DNA from: Bactrocera neohumeralis
Lineage: Eukaryota; Arthropoda; Insecta; Diptera; Tephritidae
Length of the DNA: 64,000 bases
Assembly: GCF_024586455.1 (NCBI RefSeq)
Contig: NC_065922.1
Coordinates: 34,220,089 to 34,284,088 of the forward strand
Reading direction: 5' to 3'
Part shown: piece after piece, positions 37,501 to 47,200 of the stretch
How positions within the stretch are numbered: position 1 is the stretch's first letter
Layout: every line of letters begins with the position of its first letter
Program-made: the position numbers and the translations under genes
Notes under the pieces: generated by a model
Seen by the model: only the letters and a program-made list of their open reading frames with translations
The model's database searches: none
What the model was told of the DNA's origin: nothing

Positions 37501-38709
37501 TTTTAGAAAGTGCAAAACTCAACTCAAAACTGTTTTTTTTTTCGTCTACCTTATTTTTCGATAGCTTTTCCCATAAATTTTGAGGTTATGTGAAAAAGAT
37601 GTTAAAAGCATGGTAGGAACTGTAGATCACAGATTGTAATGACTTGACCTCACTTTCAGCATAATTATTTATTTCTGAAGATGAAAGAAAAACTCGGGCT
37701 AAAACTTTTGACAACGTTCTTTAGGGATCTCAAGTCTGAATCTCAAGGATGAATCAAAATTCGATTGAAACTACGCAGAAAATGCCAGCATATAATATAT
37801 ATTATTGAATAGGTACTCAACTGGTTATAAAACTTCTTGATCTAGCAGTCAGAAGATGAATCAACATTGTTTGGATTCCTTTCTTACTGACTTCTTGTAG
37901 TCAATATCATATGACCATAATCAAATGAGCTTTTATAAAATCTATTACTATTTTTCATATTCCTAAATTAAATCTATATTTTAAATATTAGTATGATAAC
38001 TAAATTTACTTTACTTTGCTTTATTTCCAGAATGGCTTTGCACGCACACAGCATCAACACGGTGCGCTCGACCACCAGCTTGAGCAACATGATCAACAGC
38101 AACAGCAATGATCTGGCCAATGGCAACAACGACCGACGTCATATTGTTGACATTCTGGTTGGTGTTGTTGCGGTGCCGGTGCTAATACTTTTTGCACTGC
38201 AGTTGGAAAAGAATTTACAAAATATGACCAACAGTCCGTGGTTGGTATTTGTGCTGGGCGTGGGCCTACTAATGGTAATCATGATCATTATCGGTTATGT
38301 AACACATCGCTTGAGCGTCTGCTGTTGGACGGGACCGATCGATGAGTTGGGCAATCGCACGGATGGACGCGGCATGCCACATGTGAGTAGCAGTTGGAAA
38401 TTTTTTTAAAGAAAATAAACTTTACTCTCATTCTGTCTCTATCTCTTTCTCTCTCTCTCTCTCTCTCTACAGATCAACACACAAAATGATATATTGCGCA
38501 TCTTGGACAGCCTGCCGCCCAGTTATGATACGGTGGTGAAGCATGAAATTCCGCCACCACCCTACGATTGTGTCATTGTCAATATGGAGCAGAGCAAGGA
38601 GCAGCAAGCCCAACAGACTGTGAACACCGTTGCAACTACAAGCAACTCTGCCCCAGAGGCTGGTGCCAAACCGACAACAGCAACTAACGCGACTGTGCTA
38701 CATATTTAA
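31476..38709 (+). CDS. Two-pass membrane protein with PPxY motifs (three coding exons)
   Basis: Coding exons are 31476-31525, 38031-38382 and 38473-38709, joined in frame to give about 212 residues. Residues 55-73 (ILVGVVAVPVLILFAL) and 86-108 (WLVFVLGVGLLMVIMIIIGY) are two hydrophobic segments. The loop between them has an NMT glycosylation sequon near residue 80. After a cysteine pair (SVCCW, 112-116) the tail carries LPPSY (148-152) and PPPPY (161-165), class I WW-domain ligands, as in proteins that bind Nedd4-family HECT ubiquitin ligases. The C-terminus is Gln/Thr/Ala-rich. I do not recognise the family; a trafficking adaptor or ligase substrate is inference. All junctions are GT-AG. Confidence 0.8.
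32261..33592 (-). mobile_element. Mariner transposon (family B), near full length
   Basis: Ends TGATCAAAATTGACCTGG (32261) and CCGGTTCATATTTGATC (ending about 33591) form diverged inverted repeats 1.33 kb apart, about the full size of a mariner. The minus strand holds MEKFNNEFASNF near 33420 (N-terminal region), LGDIWFQQDGATSHTSH near 32730 (second catalytic block) and CDITPLDFFLWGSVRYKV near 32590 (third). Frames are broken in several places. Lies in intron 1 of the PPxY gene, antisense to it. Confidence 0.8.
34497..35217 (-). mobile_element. Deleted mariner (family B)
   Basis: Ends are TGATCAAACTGAC at 34497 and CCGAGTCAAATTTGATCA ending at 35217. The interior carries the same ordered pieces as 32261-33592 (e.g. 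TTTTTTCGATGGCATCGTCA and a CTAGCACTTTTTCTTTAAT block), with an internal deletion of the catalytic region, leaving 721 bp. A tandem CTACCCTAAA patch precedes it. Confidence 0.7.
36475..37020 (+). mobile_element. Deleted mariner (family A)
   Basis: Begins mid-transposase at GAAAAACAGCGTCGCGTTAA. It continues through NKEYYLSVMRRLGKAIRKKR (36680-36740), FAKFSTNIALQPDVAPCDFW (36780-36840) and LFRKLKRPLR, and ends TTATGAACAAAGTCTGACTA, close to the family A terminus. The N-terminal part and the second catalytic block are missing. Confidence 0.75.
38031..38382 (+). CDS. Coding exon 2 of the PPxY membrane-protein gene (membrane segments)
   Basis: The acceptor is TTTGCTTTATTTCCAG at 38030 and the donor CCACAT before GTGAGT. 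It encodes a Ser/Asn-rich N-terminal region (SLSNMINSNSNDLANGNND), both membrane segments and the region through GNRTDGRGMPH. It ends in phase 0. Codon use is GC-richer than the surroundings, as expected for coding sequence. Confidence 0.88.
38473..38709 (+). CDS. Coding exon 3 of the PPxY membrane-protein gene (cytosolic tail)
   Basis: The acceptor is a long CT tract (38441-38468) followed by ACAG. It encodes INTQNDILRILDSLPPSYD, VVKHEIPPPPYDCVIV and a low-complexity Gln/Ala/Thr end, with TAA at 38707-38709. The two proline motifs lie 13 residues apart, a spacing suited to binding tandem WW domains. Confidence 0.88.
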   Translation: MNTQNDILRILDSLPPSYDTVVKHEIPPPPYDCVIVNMEQSKEQQAQQTVNTVATTSNSAPEAGAKPTTATNATVLHI

Positions 38710-39650
38710 GTAGAGTTGGCAGTTCTCCAAGTTTTTTGAAAAATATGGCGCTCTTGCAGAACGGCTAGCAATTAGCTTTATGGAGAGAGAAATCAAAGAG
38801 ATCGACACCTTTGCAGCAAAATTGAAATAAGAAGACAATACAAGTAGTAGTAAATAAATTTAATAGAAGGGGGTCCATCACCAGAAACATAACGTGTACT
38901 GCCAGCATGTTTTTCAAATTTCCAATTGAGCACTTTATAATTCTAAATGAAACGCTTTCCACTACCGTTCATTTGCGCAAAAGGCAGGCTTTGCAAAGGA
39001 TTCACAAACACACACACACGCTTTTCGGGCTGCTTGGTAATATTTTCTTAACTTGTATTAAACTGTGGCCTTTTGAATGCAATATTTTTCCATCGCACCG
39101 GTTTTTGAAGAATCTGCAACTGATGCGTATGTAAACTGTACTTCGGACGTTAAACTTAGTTGAGCTATGCAATATGAAATATTGCAATAACTTGTAATCA
39201 AATACCTATTTACAGTATAATAAATATAAGGTTATAGTTTTTTTATACAAAATAAACTGGTTTTCAAAGAAAACTTACAGTTTATATTTTTCATAAAATT
39301 TTGTCTGAAAATTTTTAATTTACCACTTAAAAATATTTCAAAACTTAAATTAACAAGAAAAAACATTAGGCTAAGTTCATTGCGCTTCATTGTAAATATC
39401 CCTCAACAGCATCTAGTCGGAAGTACTACTTATTTATCTTTAAACCATTTGCTAATAAATAATTTTAAGCAACGAAAACCAGCATTTAAAATGTAATGAT
39501 GATTTATCAGCGCAGGAGATATACGAGTAGTAAATAAGTATAAGCTAATTTGTAAAACGATTAAAGTATAATGAGAAATACACATTAAGTGAAGAAAATA
39601 AAATAAAGCAATCGAAAATATAAATAAATTAAATATCAAAAAATATATTA
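38710..39650 (+). other. 3' flank / untranslated region of the PPxY membrane-protein gene
   Basis: Non-coding sequence after the stop. Candidate AATAAA signals occur at 39219-39224 and 39251-39256, with more in the A-rich stretch near 39600. Which is used cannot be told from sequence. Confidence 0.4.
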
Positions 39651-39778
39651 CTGAATTCTTTTGTTTTTACGCTAAACTCAGGGTGGCTGTCTCTTGCGAG
39701 AGCGAAGATGGTTAATGGATATGCTGATATTTTATTTATTACGGTTTTGGATATACATATGTACATACATTGTGACAA

Positions 39779-40440
39779 AAAAGTACGGAAATTGTAAATA
39801 AAACGCAAAATATTGAATCGTTCATCAATATTTACTTTAACGCCTTCGAAGTAATCCGTACCAGATGTAATACACTTATGCCAACGATTTTTCCAGTCCT
39901 CGGAACACTTTTCATAGACATCTCCTTCAGCGAATTTTGTTTATCTCTTCGATCGACGCAAAACAGGTTCCACGGAGCGGCAATTTCAGTTTGGGGAACA
40001 AGTAAAAATCACACGAAGCAAAATCTGGTGAATCGGTGACTGAACGATGGTATTCGTTGCGTTTTTGACTTTAAATTTAGTCACCATGTCATCATGTCTC
40101 GATGCGATGGTGCACTATCATTGTGTAAAATCCATTAATTGTTCTTCCACAATTCCAACCGTTTTCGATATTCTCACGCAAACGTCTCTATACGACCAAA
40201 TAGAACTCCTTCTGTCCCTCCGAACAGATTCGTAATGCACCAAACCATGACTATCGGAAAAAATAATGAGCATCACCTTGATTTTTAAGCGGCTTTGGTT
40301 TCTTTGGTATCGGCTCGTTTTTTCTTCCATTCCGATGATTATTGACTTGTTTGTATGGCAAACTCATAAACCCATGTCTCATCCGCTATTTAAATGCTCA
40401 CGATGAATGTGGAATCGGAACTGTCCTTATCGATTGTCCA
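39779..40440 (-). mobile_element. Mariner fragment (family C1)
   Basis: The minus strand encodes, from 40420 down, VYEFAIQTS, QSRLKIKVMLIIFSDSHG (40225-40290; strand before the second catalytic residue), a degenerate NNSWILHHDNAPS-type stretch near 40130, and a C-terminal WHKCITSGTDYFEGVK near 39860. The left edge near TGACAAAAAAGTACGGAAAT (39773-39792) may be its terminus. Broken frames. Confidence 0.65.
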
Positions 40441-40489
40441 GTGAGAATCTCAGGACATAAATGACGATCAACATGTGGGCCAATCAAAA

Positions 40490-40976
40490 TCCGTGACCAC
40501 CGGAAATTCCATCGAAACTGAGCGTGAATTCATCAAAAATCAGCCGAAATCATCATTGAAATTCATGGAAATGGAATTGAACATCTCCAAAACATCGATT
40601 TATCCATTTTGACCGAACATTTGGGCTTACGAAAAATGTGTGCACGGTTTGTTCCGCACAGATTGACTGACGACCAAAAATTGCTCAGAATCCGTCTCAT
40701 TGAATAACGCTTGTAACCGATTATTTGACCATTAACCACTCCCTGTATTCACCTGACATGGCACCGTGCGACTTCTTTCTTTTCGGAAAAATGCATTTGC
40801 CTATGAAAGGAAAGCGTTATGCAGACGTAGAGGCCATTCAAAAGGCTTGCACCGGCATACTGGCAGCCATACCGGCCAACGAGCTAAAACACTCATTCGA
40901 CATGCTTTTGGACCGTGCAAAAAGCTGTATTGAAGCAGAAGGCGACTATTTTGAATGGGTGGTCTATTCTTAAACA
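40490..40976 (+). mobile_element. Deleted mariner (family C2), opposite orientation
   Basis: The plus strand reads EREFIKNQPKSSLKFMEMEL and NISKTSIY (N-terminal helix-turn-helix, 40520-40600), then jumps across a deletion to YSPDMAPCDFFLFGKMHLPM (third catalytic block, about 40745) and EAEGDYFEWVVYS with TAA at 40971-40973. It faces the C1 fragment head-to-head and belongs to a different family by its C-terminus. Confidence 0.75.
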
Positions 40977-41619
40977 ATATTTCAAACATTGATACAAAAC
41001 TCCACAAACAGCTTCATAAAATAAATTAATAGGACAGAGAGCCGAAAAACCATTTGTTCGTTTTAACATTAAACAGTAATTCTGTAATCAAACAATTTCG
41101 AAGACGAAATGAAGATTTGCTTCATAAAATCAAGACGAAAGGTATTAGAATATTGTAAAAGAACATACATATGTATGAACATGAGGGTAAAGTCTATTCT
41201 AAAACAATAACTCAGAGACATTAATACAAAAATTCACATGGTTTCTGTTCAGTAAAAAAACACATGTTTTTCCCTAAATTGCTTCATTTTAGTCGTGGGA
41301 TATAATTACCTAGTTATCTTCTAGAATAAGACTCTGAATGGTAGAAAAGCGTTTGAACAACAGAGTTCATGAACCAATTTTCTGAGGGACTAATCTTTAA
41401 ATATCCAAACGAAAAATTATTTCTACTTTAGATAAGGAGAAACGTTAAATATGATGGCGGTAAAGGTATTAGAATTGCAACTAAAGGTCTAGTAAAAAAA
41501 ACTCGTATTATTTTTCTAATAGAGATGACGTTAAAAAGACAGGAGAAGAATTGATAGGGATGTAGTCCACAAATTCTCAGAAAGATTGGAAAATGTGATA
41601 ACTTCGCGGAATATCGGGA

Positions 41620-41935
41620 GTATTTATCAGTGAAGACCATTTTGAAAGACCATTAGGGCCTAAGAAACGTGAAAGCACGATTGGTTCCAAAATCACTAAA
41701 CTTCGAAAAACAGCGTCGCGTTAAGGTTAGTGAAACAATGCACAACCCTTGGTTTTTGCACCACGATAATGCACCGTCGCATACTGCACTGATTCTTCAT
41801 AAGTTTTTCAACCAATATTGTGGCGCAATAACCGCATTCGCAAATGTATTGTGAACAAGGGGGATTACTGTGAGGGGTACGACAAAGATTTGGTATTATA
41901 AAATTATGAGCAGAGCCTTACTATTTTTTGCTCTT
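41620..41935 (+). mobile_element. Deleted mariner (family A)
   Basis: Contains VKTILKDH-like sequence at 41633, RLVPKSLNFEKQRRVKVSET at 41680-41730, then NPWFLHHDNAPSHTALILHK (second catalytic block), and ends TTACTATTTTTTGCTCTTGG, the family A terminus. About 300 bp remain of roughly 1.3 kb. Confidence 0.75.
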
Positions 41936-41957
41936 GGCAGTACATGTTCTTTTTAAG

Positions 41958-42020
41958 CAAATTGAAAACAAGAAAAAACGTTAACTACGGCTGCACCGAA
42001 GCTAATATACCCTTCAGAGT
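41958..42020 (-). repeat. Terminal stub of hairpin-ended repeat
   Basis: AACAAGAAAAAACGTTAACT is followed by a mismatched hairpin (CTACGGCTGCACCGAAG) and AATATACCCTTCAGAGTATA. Only the terminal 60 bp of the repeat are present. Confidence 0.6.
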
Positions 42021-42782
42021 ATAAAAAAATACATACTCGCAAATAGGTTTACTTGCCTATCATTCTTGATGCATATATTACATAACTTCAGCGAACTACA
42101 GTGATGGGTCGCCAAAATATTCGGAAGATTCTTATATACATATGTAAATAAAAAAGCTGTCAAAAATATAATTCAATTTGTAGAGTCCTTACTTAGAATA
42201 GATTTAAAATCCATAGGGGTAAACATATAGTATAAGGCTCGATAAAGTATGGCTGCTGACGTAAATAATTAAAATTAAAATAATTTGATGGTAAAAGTGA
42301 TAATTAAAAAATAAAAAATCGTACATTCCTCCAACACCTCGCTTCACGTTCAAGACATGTAAACATTTGATTTTGCTTTGTTTTTTGATTTATTTAAATT
42401 TTTCGTTTCTTCAATTGTTTGTCGTTATAGTTAAATTATAATTAATAACATTTTTTTTTTGTTTTTGTAAATAGTAGTATTGCATATAGAGCGAAAGTTC
42501 TAACGAGTGCCAGAGAAGTACTGTGTGCAGTTAGGTTTTCATTTTGCCTATTCAAGTTTTTCGTTTATACCAAACTTCTTCAATTTTTGTTTTTGTAGAT
42601 ACGTTAAACAGTCACAGTTAATGTTTATAGAATATATGTATGTATGTATGTTATGTATTTATGTATACGTTGTATGTATCTTGAAAAGCGTTGCGATTTT
42701 ATCTTATTCACTACCAACTAAACTGCCCCACGGGGTATTTTCATATATTTTTGGCTAACAGACACTTCAGCTCTCAGCTGCA

Positions 42783-42788
42783 TTTATT
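42783..42788 (-). terminator. Candidate polyadenylation signal of Ubr1
   Basis: Minus-strand AATAAA about 300 bp downstream of the Ubr1 stop codon, with no competing gene between. A cleavage site has not been shown. Confidence 0.4.
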
Positions 42789-43091
42789 ATAGTTAGTTTA
42801 TAATAAATTAAATAAAATAAAAAAATAGTTCTTTACAAAACCAAAAAGGCAAACCTATACAACCGTAGCGGGAATGAAATTCCAATGTTTTCTTCCCTCT
42901 ATTTCTAAATTAGTACTAGACAAAAGAAGTCACGCTAAAATATTCCCGATGAGGTTGATTCCTTTAGCGCACACACACATAAATCACATATGTTGAAGAA
43001 GTTGCCAACTTGTTCACGCCGTTCCGGTTGCGCTCAAGTGTCCAGCGCATCATTGCTCGTACAACTTTTGTGTTGGCCGCGACCAAAAAGA

Positions 43092-44272
43092 CTACATGTG
43101 ATGCCACTGTGTTGCCACAACGGACGTATTATCATTGAGTCGGGCAATTTCCTCATGCAGAGTGTGACTCAGCCAATTTAGTTGAATTTTGCTGTAGCGC
43201 AACGGACATAAACGTAACGGATTGCCACGTCTTAAGCCCTGATCAGTCTCGCCGTATTGATCCAAGTATGGAGGATTCACAAAACAACCCTTATTACGAC
43301 CCAAATACACAATTTGACAATCGCGTATGCGTAGAAAAACGCAAATTTCTGCAGCGCAAGAATTGGCATGATAAGTGCAAGCGCCCACATTACGACCCTC
43401 CAACTCCGGTTGACAGCAGAATGACTGTGCACAAATAATTTTGCCACATATCATGCACATCGTTGGCGTTTTCATCTCTTCACGCTTATTATTCGGACAA
43501 ATGAAGTCCGAAACACTGTTTATAAGATCGCTATAATCTTCGGGTAGATCCACTAATCTTGGCACACGTTGAGTGCAGGGCACTAAATCGAAATTACGGC
43601 CGCAGCGTTTCTTCAACGTTGTCACATCACAGTACACCAAATCGGGATGGGTGGCAAATGTCTCTAATATGGATGCATAGCAGCCGGCACTGTCAAAATA
43701 TGCAGCCAGTCCGGTTTCCAAGCCTAAATATTTACACATATTCTCGTATGTGTCGCTGTGTTCGGGAAGAAATTCATCGGGGAATTCCACTTCGGTGACG
43801 AAGTGGAAGAACAAACAACAACATCGTAAATATTCTCTCATTTGCTTTTTGATGTGAGCGTACAGTGCGGCGATGGTGCCCAAATCGCACGGTACCTTAA
43901 ATTCATTATCAGCATTATATTCGCTCATCGAAACTTCGAGATCGGCATCGATTTCTGTTGACTGTGTTTCCTGTACTAATGCCTCCACGGATTTTGCTGG
44001 CGCTTGTGTTTGTGACTGTGCCTGTGTTTGTTGTTGTTGTTGTTGCACATATGCGTGGGCTTGTTGGCGTGCAACAAAATTATATTTACGATAGAATTCT
44101 GCTATGTTGTCGCGTATGTTTTGTGGTAACTGTTTGATTTCCTGGTCATAGTCTTCGTCGACATCCATGTCTGGTGGTTGGAAGAGCACAATTGCCTTCA
44201 CCATATTTGCGAGGAAGAATAACTGCACGGCATAGAAGTCCAGCATGCTGCCATTGACCACAACAGATTTGT
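43092..44272 (-). CDS. Ubr1: Ubr1 coding exon 8 (C-terminal cap domain)
   Basis: Acceptor TATTTCTACAG; first codon is completed to His (HKSVVVNGSMLDFYAVQLFF). Contains a fly-type Gln tract (QQQQQQTQAQSQTQ), FPDEFLPEHSDTYENMCKYL, DLPEDYSDLINS, then the zinc-binding C-terminal domain CMICGKIICAQSFCC, CTYHANSC, IVYLGRNKGCFVNPPYLDQY and LCPLRYSKIQLNWLSHTL. Stop TAG at 43092-43094. This region is reported to restrain the UBR domain in the family. Confidence 0.95.
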
Positions 44273-47200
44273 CTGTAGAAATAAATATTGTGAGAACAAT
44301 TTTTACAAAAGAAAATTATAAAAAGAAAAGGCGTTAACTTCGGTTGCACCGAAGCTAGAATACCTTTCACAAATACAAAATACCGTTGGATGACGTCGAT
44401 GACAAGTTATCTAATCCTTACCATCCTAACGGAGATTATGTACCCGTTACAACAACAACATCTAAATATTGTTTTTAAGAATTTAATTTTGAATGGTCAG
44501 TTAATACGGCAGCTATATGCTATAGTTGCCCGATCAAAACGATTTCATTGGAGACTGTGACGTTGCTTTGGATAATAATCCATGACAAATTTGGATAATA
44601 ATCCATGACATTCAAAATAGCGTCAAATTAAAAAGTTTTGACTCAAGGATTTGAGTTTGATCGTTCAGTTTGTATAGCAGCTATAAGCTTTAGTGGTCCG
44701 ATCCGAATAATTTCTTCGGAGCTTGTAGAGTTTGACAAATTTCGTAGAGATAGCTTGTCAAATCAAAAAGTTTTCCATACAAGGGTTTGAGTTTCGGTCA
44801 CTTTGTATGACAATTATGAAGTCACGCTATATTTGTCCGATCAAAACATTTCCTTAAGATATTTTAGCGATGCCATGGATAACAATTCGTGCCGACAAAT
44901 AAGCAGTTTCTTTCAAGAAAAGGACAAGTGAAACATTTCAAATCGATGTTCATACATATATCCCGCATATATACAGACAGATAGACTAAATTGGCATGAC
45001 TAAATTGGCTCAGCTCGCCACGATGGACATTTATTTATGTACTTCATAGGATCTCCGACGTTAACTTTTGAACGTCACAAACAACGTAGCCAACGTAATA
45101 CACCCTGCTCAGATTATAAGAATAAATACTTACGCGAAGAGGAGAAAAGTATATTCGGCACCAGGCATGTCATTTGTACCATCATGCTGAAAGGTCTCCA
45201 TTCCAATATACAGCTGCCCTTTTGCTTGAAGACTGTGTCCAACAATTCGGCCACAGCGGGTTTCAGATTTGTTACATCGGTGTGTGTTAAATTCGTGCCA
45301 TATAAGCAGGACGCACGCACCAAACCGCTAATGCAACTCTTTTGTCGTATGGACATTTCACTCTTAAACGGTTTGGCAACTGCACGATGGTGGACTTCCA
45401 GCGCACGAACTGTATAGATGCAAGTATGTATCAGCCACAAGAAGCCATCCTTCTCAGAATCATCAAAATCAGCGGGCGCATGTTGCCGAATCGATTTGAT
45501 ATAGCGTTGGGCAAATGTTATCCAGCTAGCCGGTAGTTCCAACTTGTCAATGGGTTGTGCGATACGCTCGAACTGTGCGATATTGGCATACAGATTAGCG
45601 CGCGACAATATTGTGTCAGCCGGTGGCAAGACACGATCGAAATTTCCCTCGATGGGGGGTAAAATTAATTCATCGCTCAATGTTTTCATAACTTCAATCC
45701 ACATGTCTATGGGGAATAAATCCTCGCCCTTATGTATAACCAGTGGCATTGAGTACTTCGATAGCGGTGCACTCAGTGGCAACACTGAGTTACTCAGGCA
45801 ACGACAATATGGACACTGAAATTCAGTGTTCTGTGATGCTTGTGGAAACGGTTGGCGATTGCGATGTGGCCTTCGTTGTTCTTTTGTCTCTTCGTTGGTA
45901 TAATATTCTTGCCAACAATTAATATGCATCACATGACCACAGCTGCTCGTGTGTACTGAGCATGCATATTTTGCATCGGGTGGCAATACTTTCGATTTCT
46001 GTACGAATGCCGAATACACGAGTGTCGGTCCATCCTTACTAACGGTGCAATCCTCAAAACAGAGTATACATTTGAAACTCTGCTCTTCTGGCTGCTGCAA
46101 ACGTCGCTCCACGCCCAAACAAGCCTGTGAATTGTATGCTACAGCACCTTCTTCGTCCATATTCGAAACATCTTCTTGCCATTCCATTGCTGTGGTTGCA
46201 TCACGACTACCGCTCGCTTGTACATTAGCGCTGGCAAACATTTCCGCATTCGATTTCATGAAATTATTTTGGGCATTTTGCATTTGTGCCATTATTTTAG
46301 CGCGGCGTTCAGCAGCCAGGCGTGCACGTTCCTCCTTCTCTTGCTTCTCCTTTTCGGCAGCAGTGAGTGGTCGTGATATTTCGACATCTTCACCACCATC
46401 TGCCAACATTGCACTGAGATCGGCTTCGTTAGCTTTGCCTTTGGCCTGTAGCTCCTTGAATTTTTGTATTGTCCAGAGTATGAAATCGCGATGAGCCTCA
46501 ACCTAAAAGTGGACAACGTATATATGACACAATTTCGGAAACCATATTGGAGTGGCTATAGCAACAGTACTTACACGAGAACTACGCGACAGTTCTTCTA
46601 ATTTACTTAACATATTGTATTTTTGTGACTGTTCATAAAATGAAAGAAACGGATAGTAGCCCGATTGTTCCTCTTGCAGGCCATAACCAATTAGAAAGAG
46701 TACCTGTAAAAAATTTGCGTGGTATAGTTATTGCCAAGCAAAATCATATGTTTTAGTATTTTAACTTACTTCTTGTAAATGATTTTCCGCAAAACTATTT
46801 GAGGTTAGATCGATGGCACGATCCAGCACAGTTGTTAATATCGTCATCATCACATCACATTGCAACAAATTAGCGATAGAGCTGCCAGAATATAAACATA
46901 CATAAATAATAATTTTAACATATTGCATAACGCAGCAACTTACACAAATCCATCGGTCAACTTGGGCAGCTTAGGTGGTGGGCAACAGACGAGTTCGTTT
47001 TTATTCTTACGACGCAGACGTTGTGTCTCCTCCGACTTGGACTTTTCTTCCTTGGTATAATGATAGAAATACATATTATAATTTTCATACAGCTCTTCTT
47101 TGAGCTGGTAAACGCCTCTAGAGTCTGATCTTTGTGGTTTTTTAAAAACTGCCACAGTATCGATAACATCTTCCACGGCTGTTTCGTTGAGCGCATCTGG

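Larger units (their letters stand above)
31526..38030 (+). other. Intron 1 of the PPxY membrane-protein gene
   Basis: A 6.5-kb intron holding three mariner remnants (32261-33592, 34497-35217, 36475-37020), a short ACCCTAAA-type tandem patch at 34440-34496, and AT-rich sequence. ORFs at 33633-34228 are microsatellite-rich and not supported as genes. Confidence 0.6.

Noticed and set aside
40490..40976. Transposase C-terminus as a possible domesticated host protein
   Set aside because: The frame is broken by stops between the helix-turn-helix and catalytic parts and there is no promoter or splice evidence.
45949..46494. 181-codon plus-strand open frame opposite the Ubr1 RING exon
   Set aside because: It is the antisense shadow of a real coding exon; Ser/Ala/Arg bias follows from the reverse complement.
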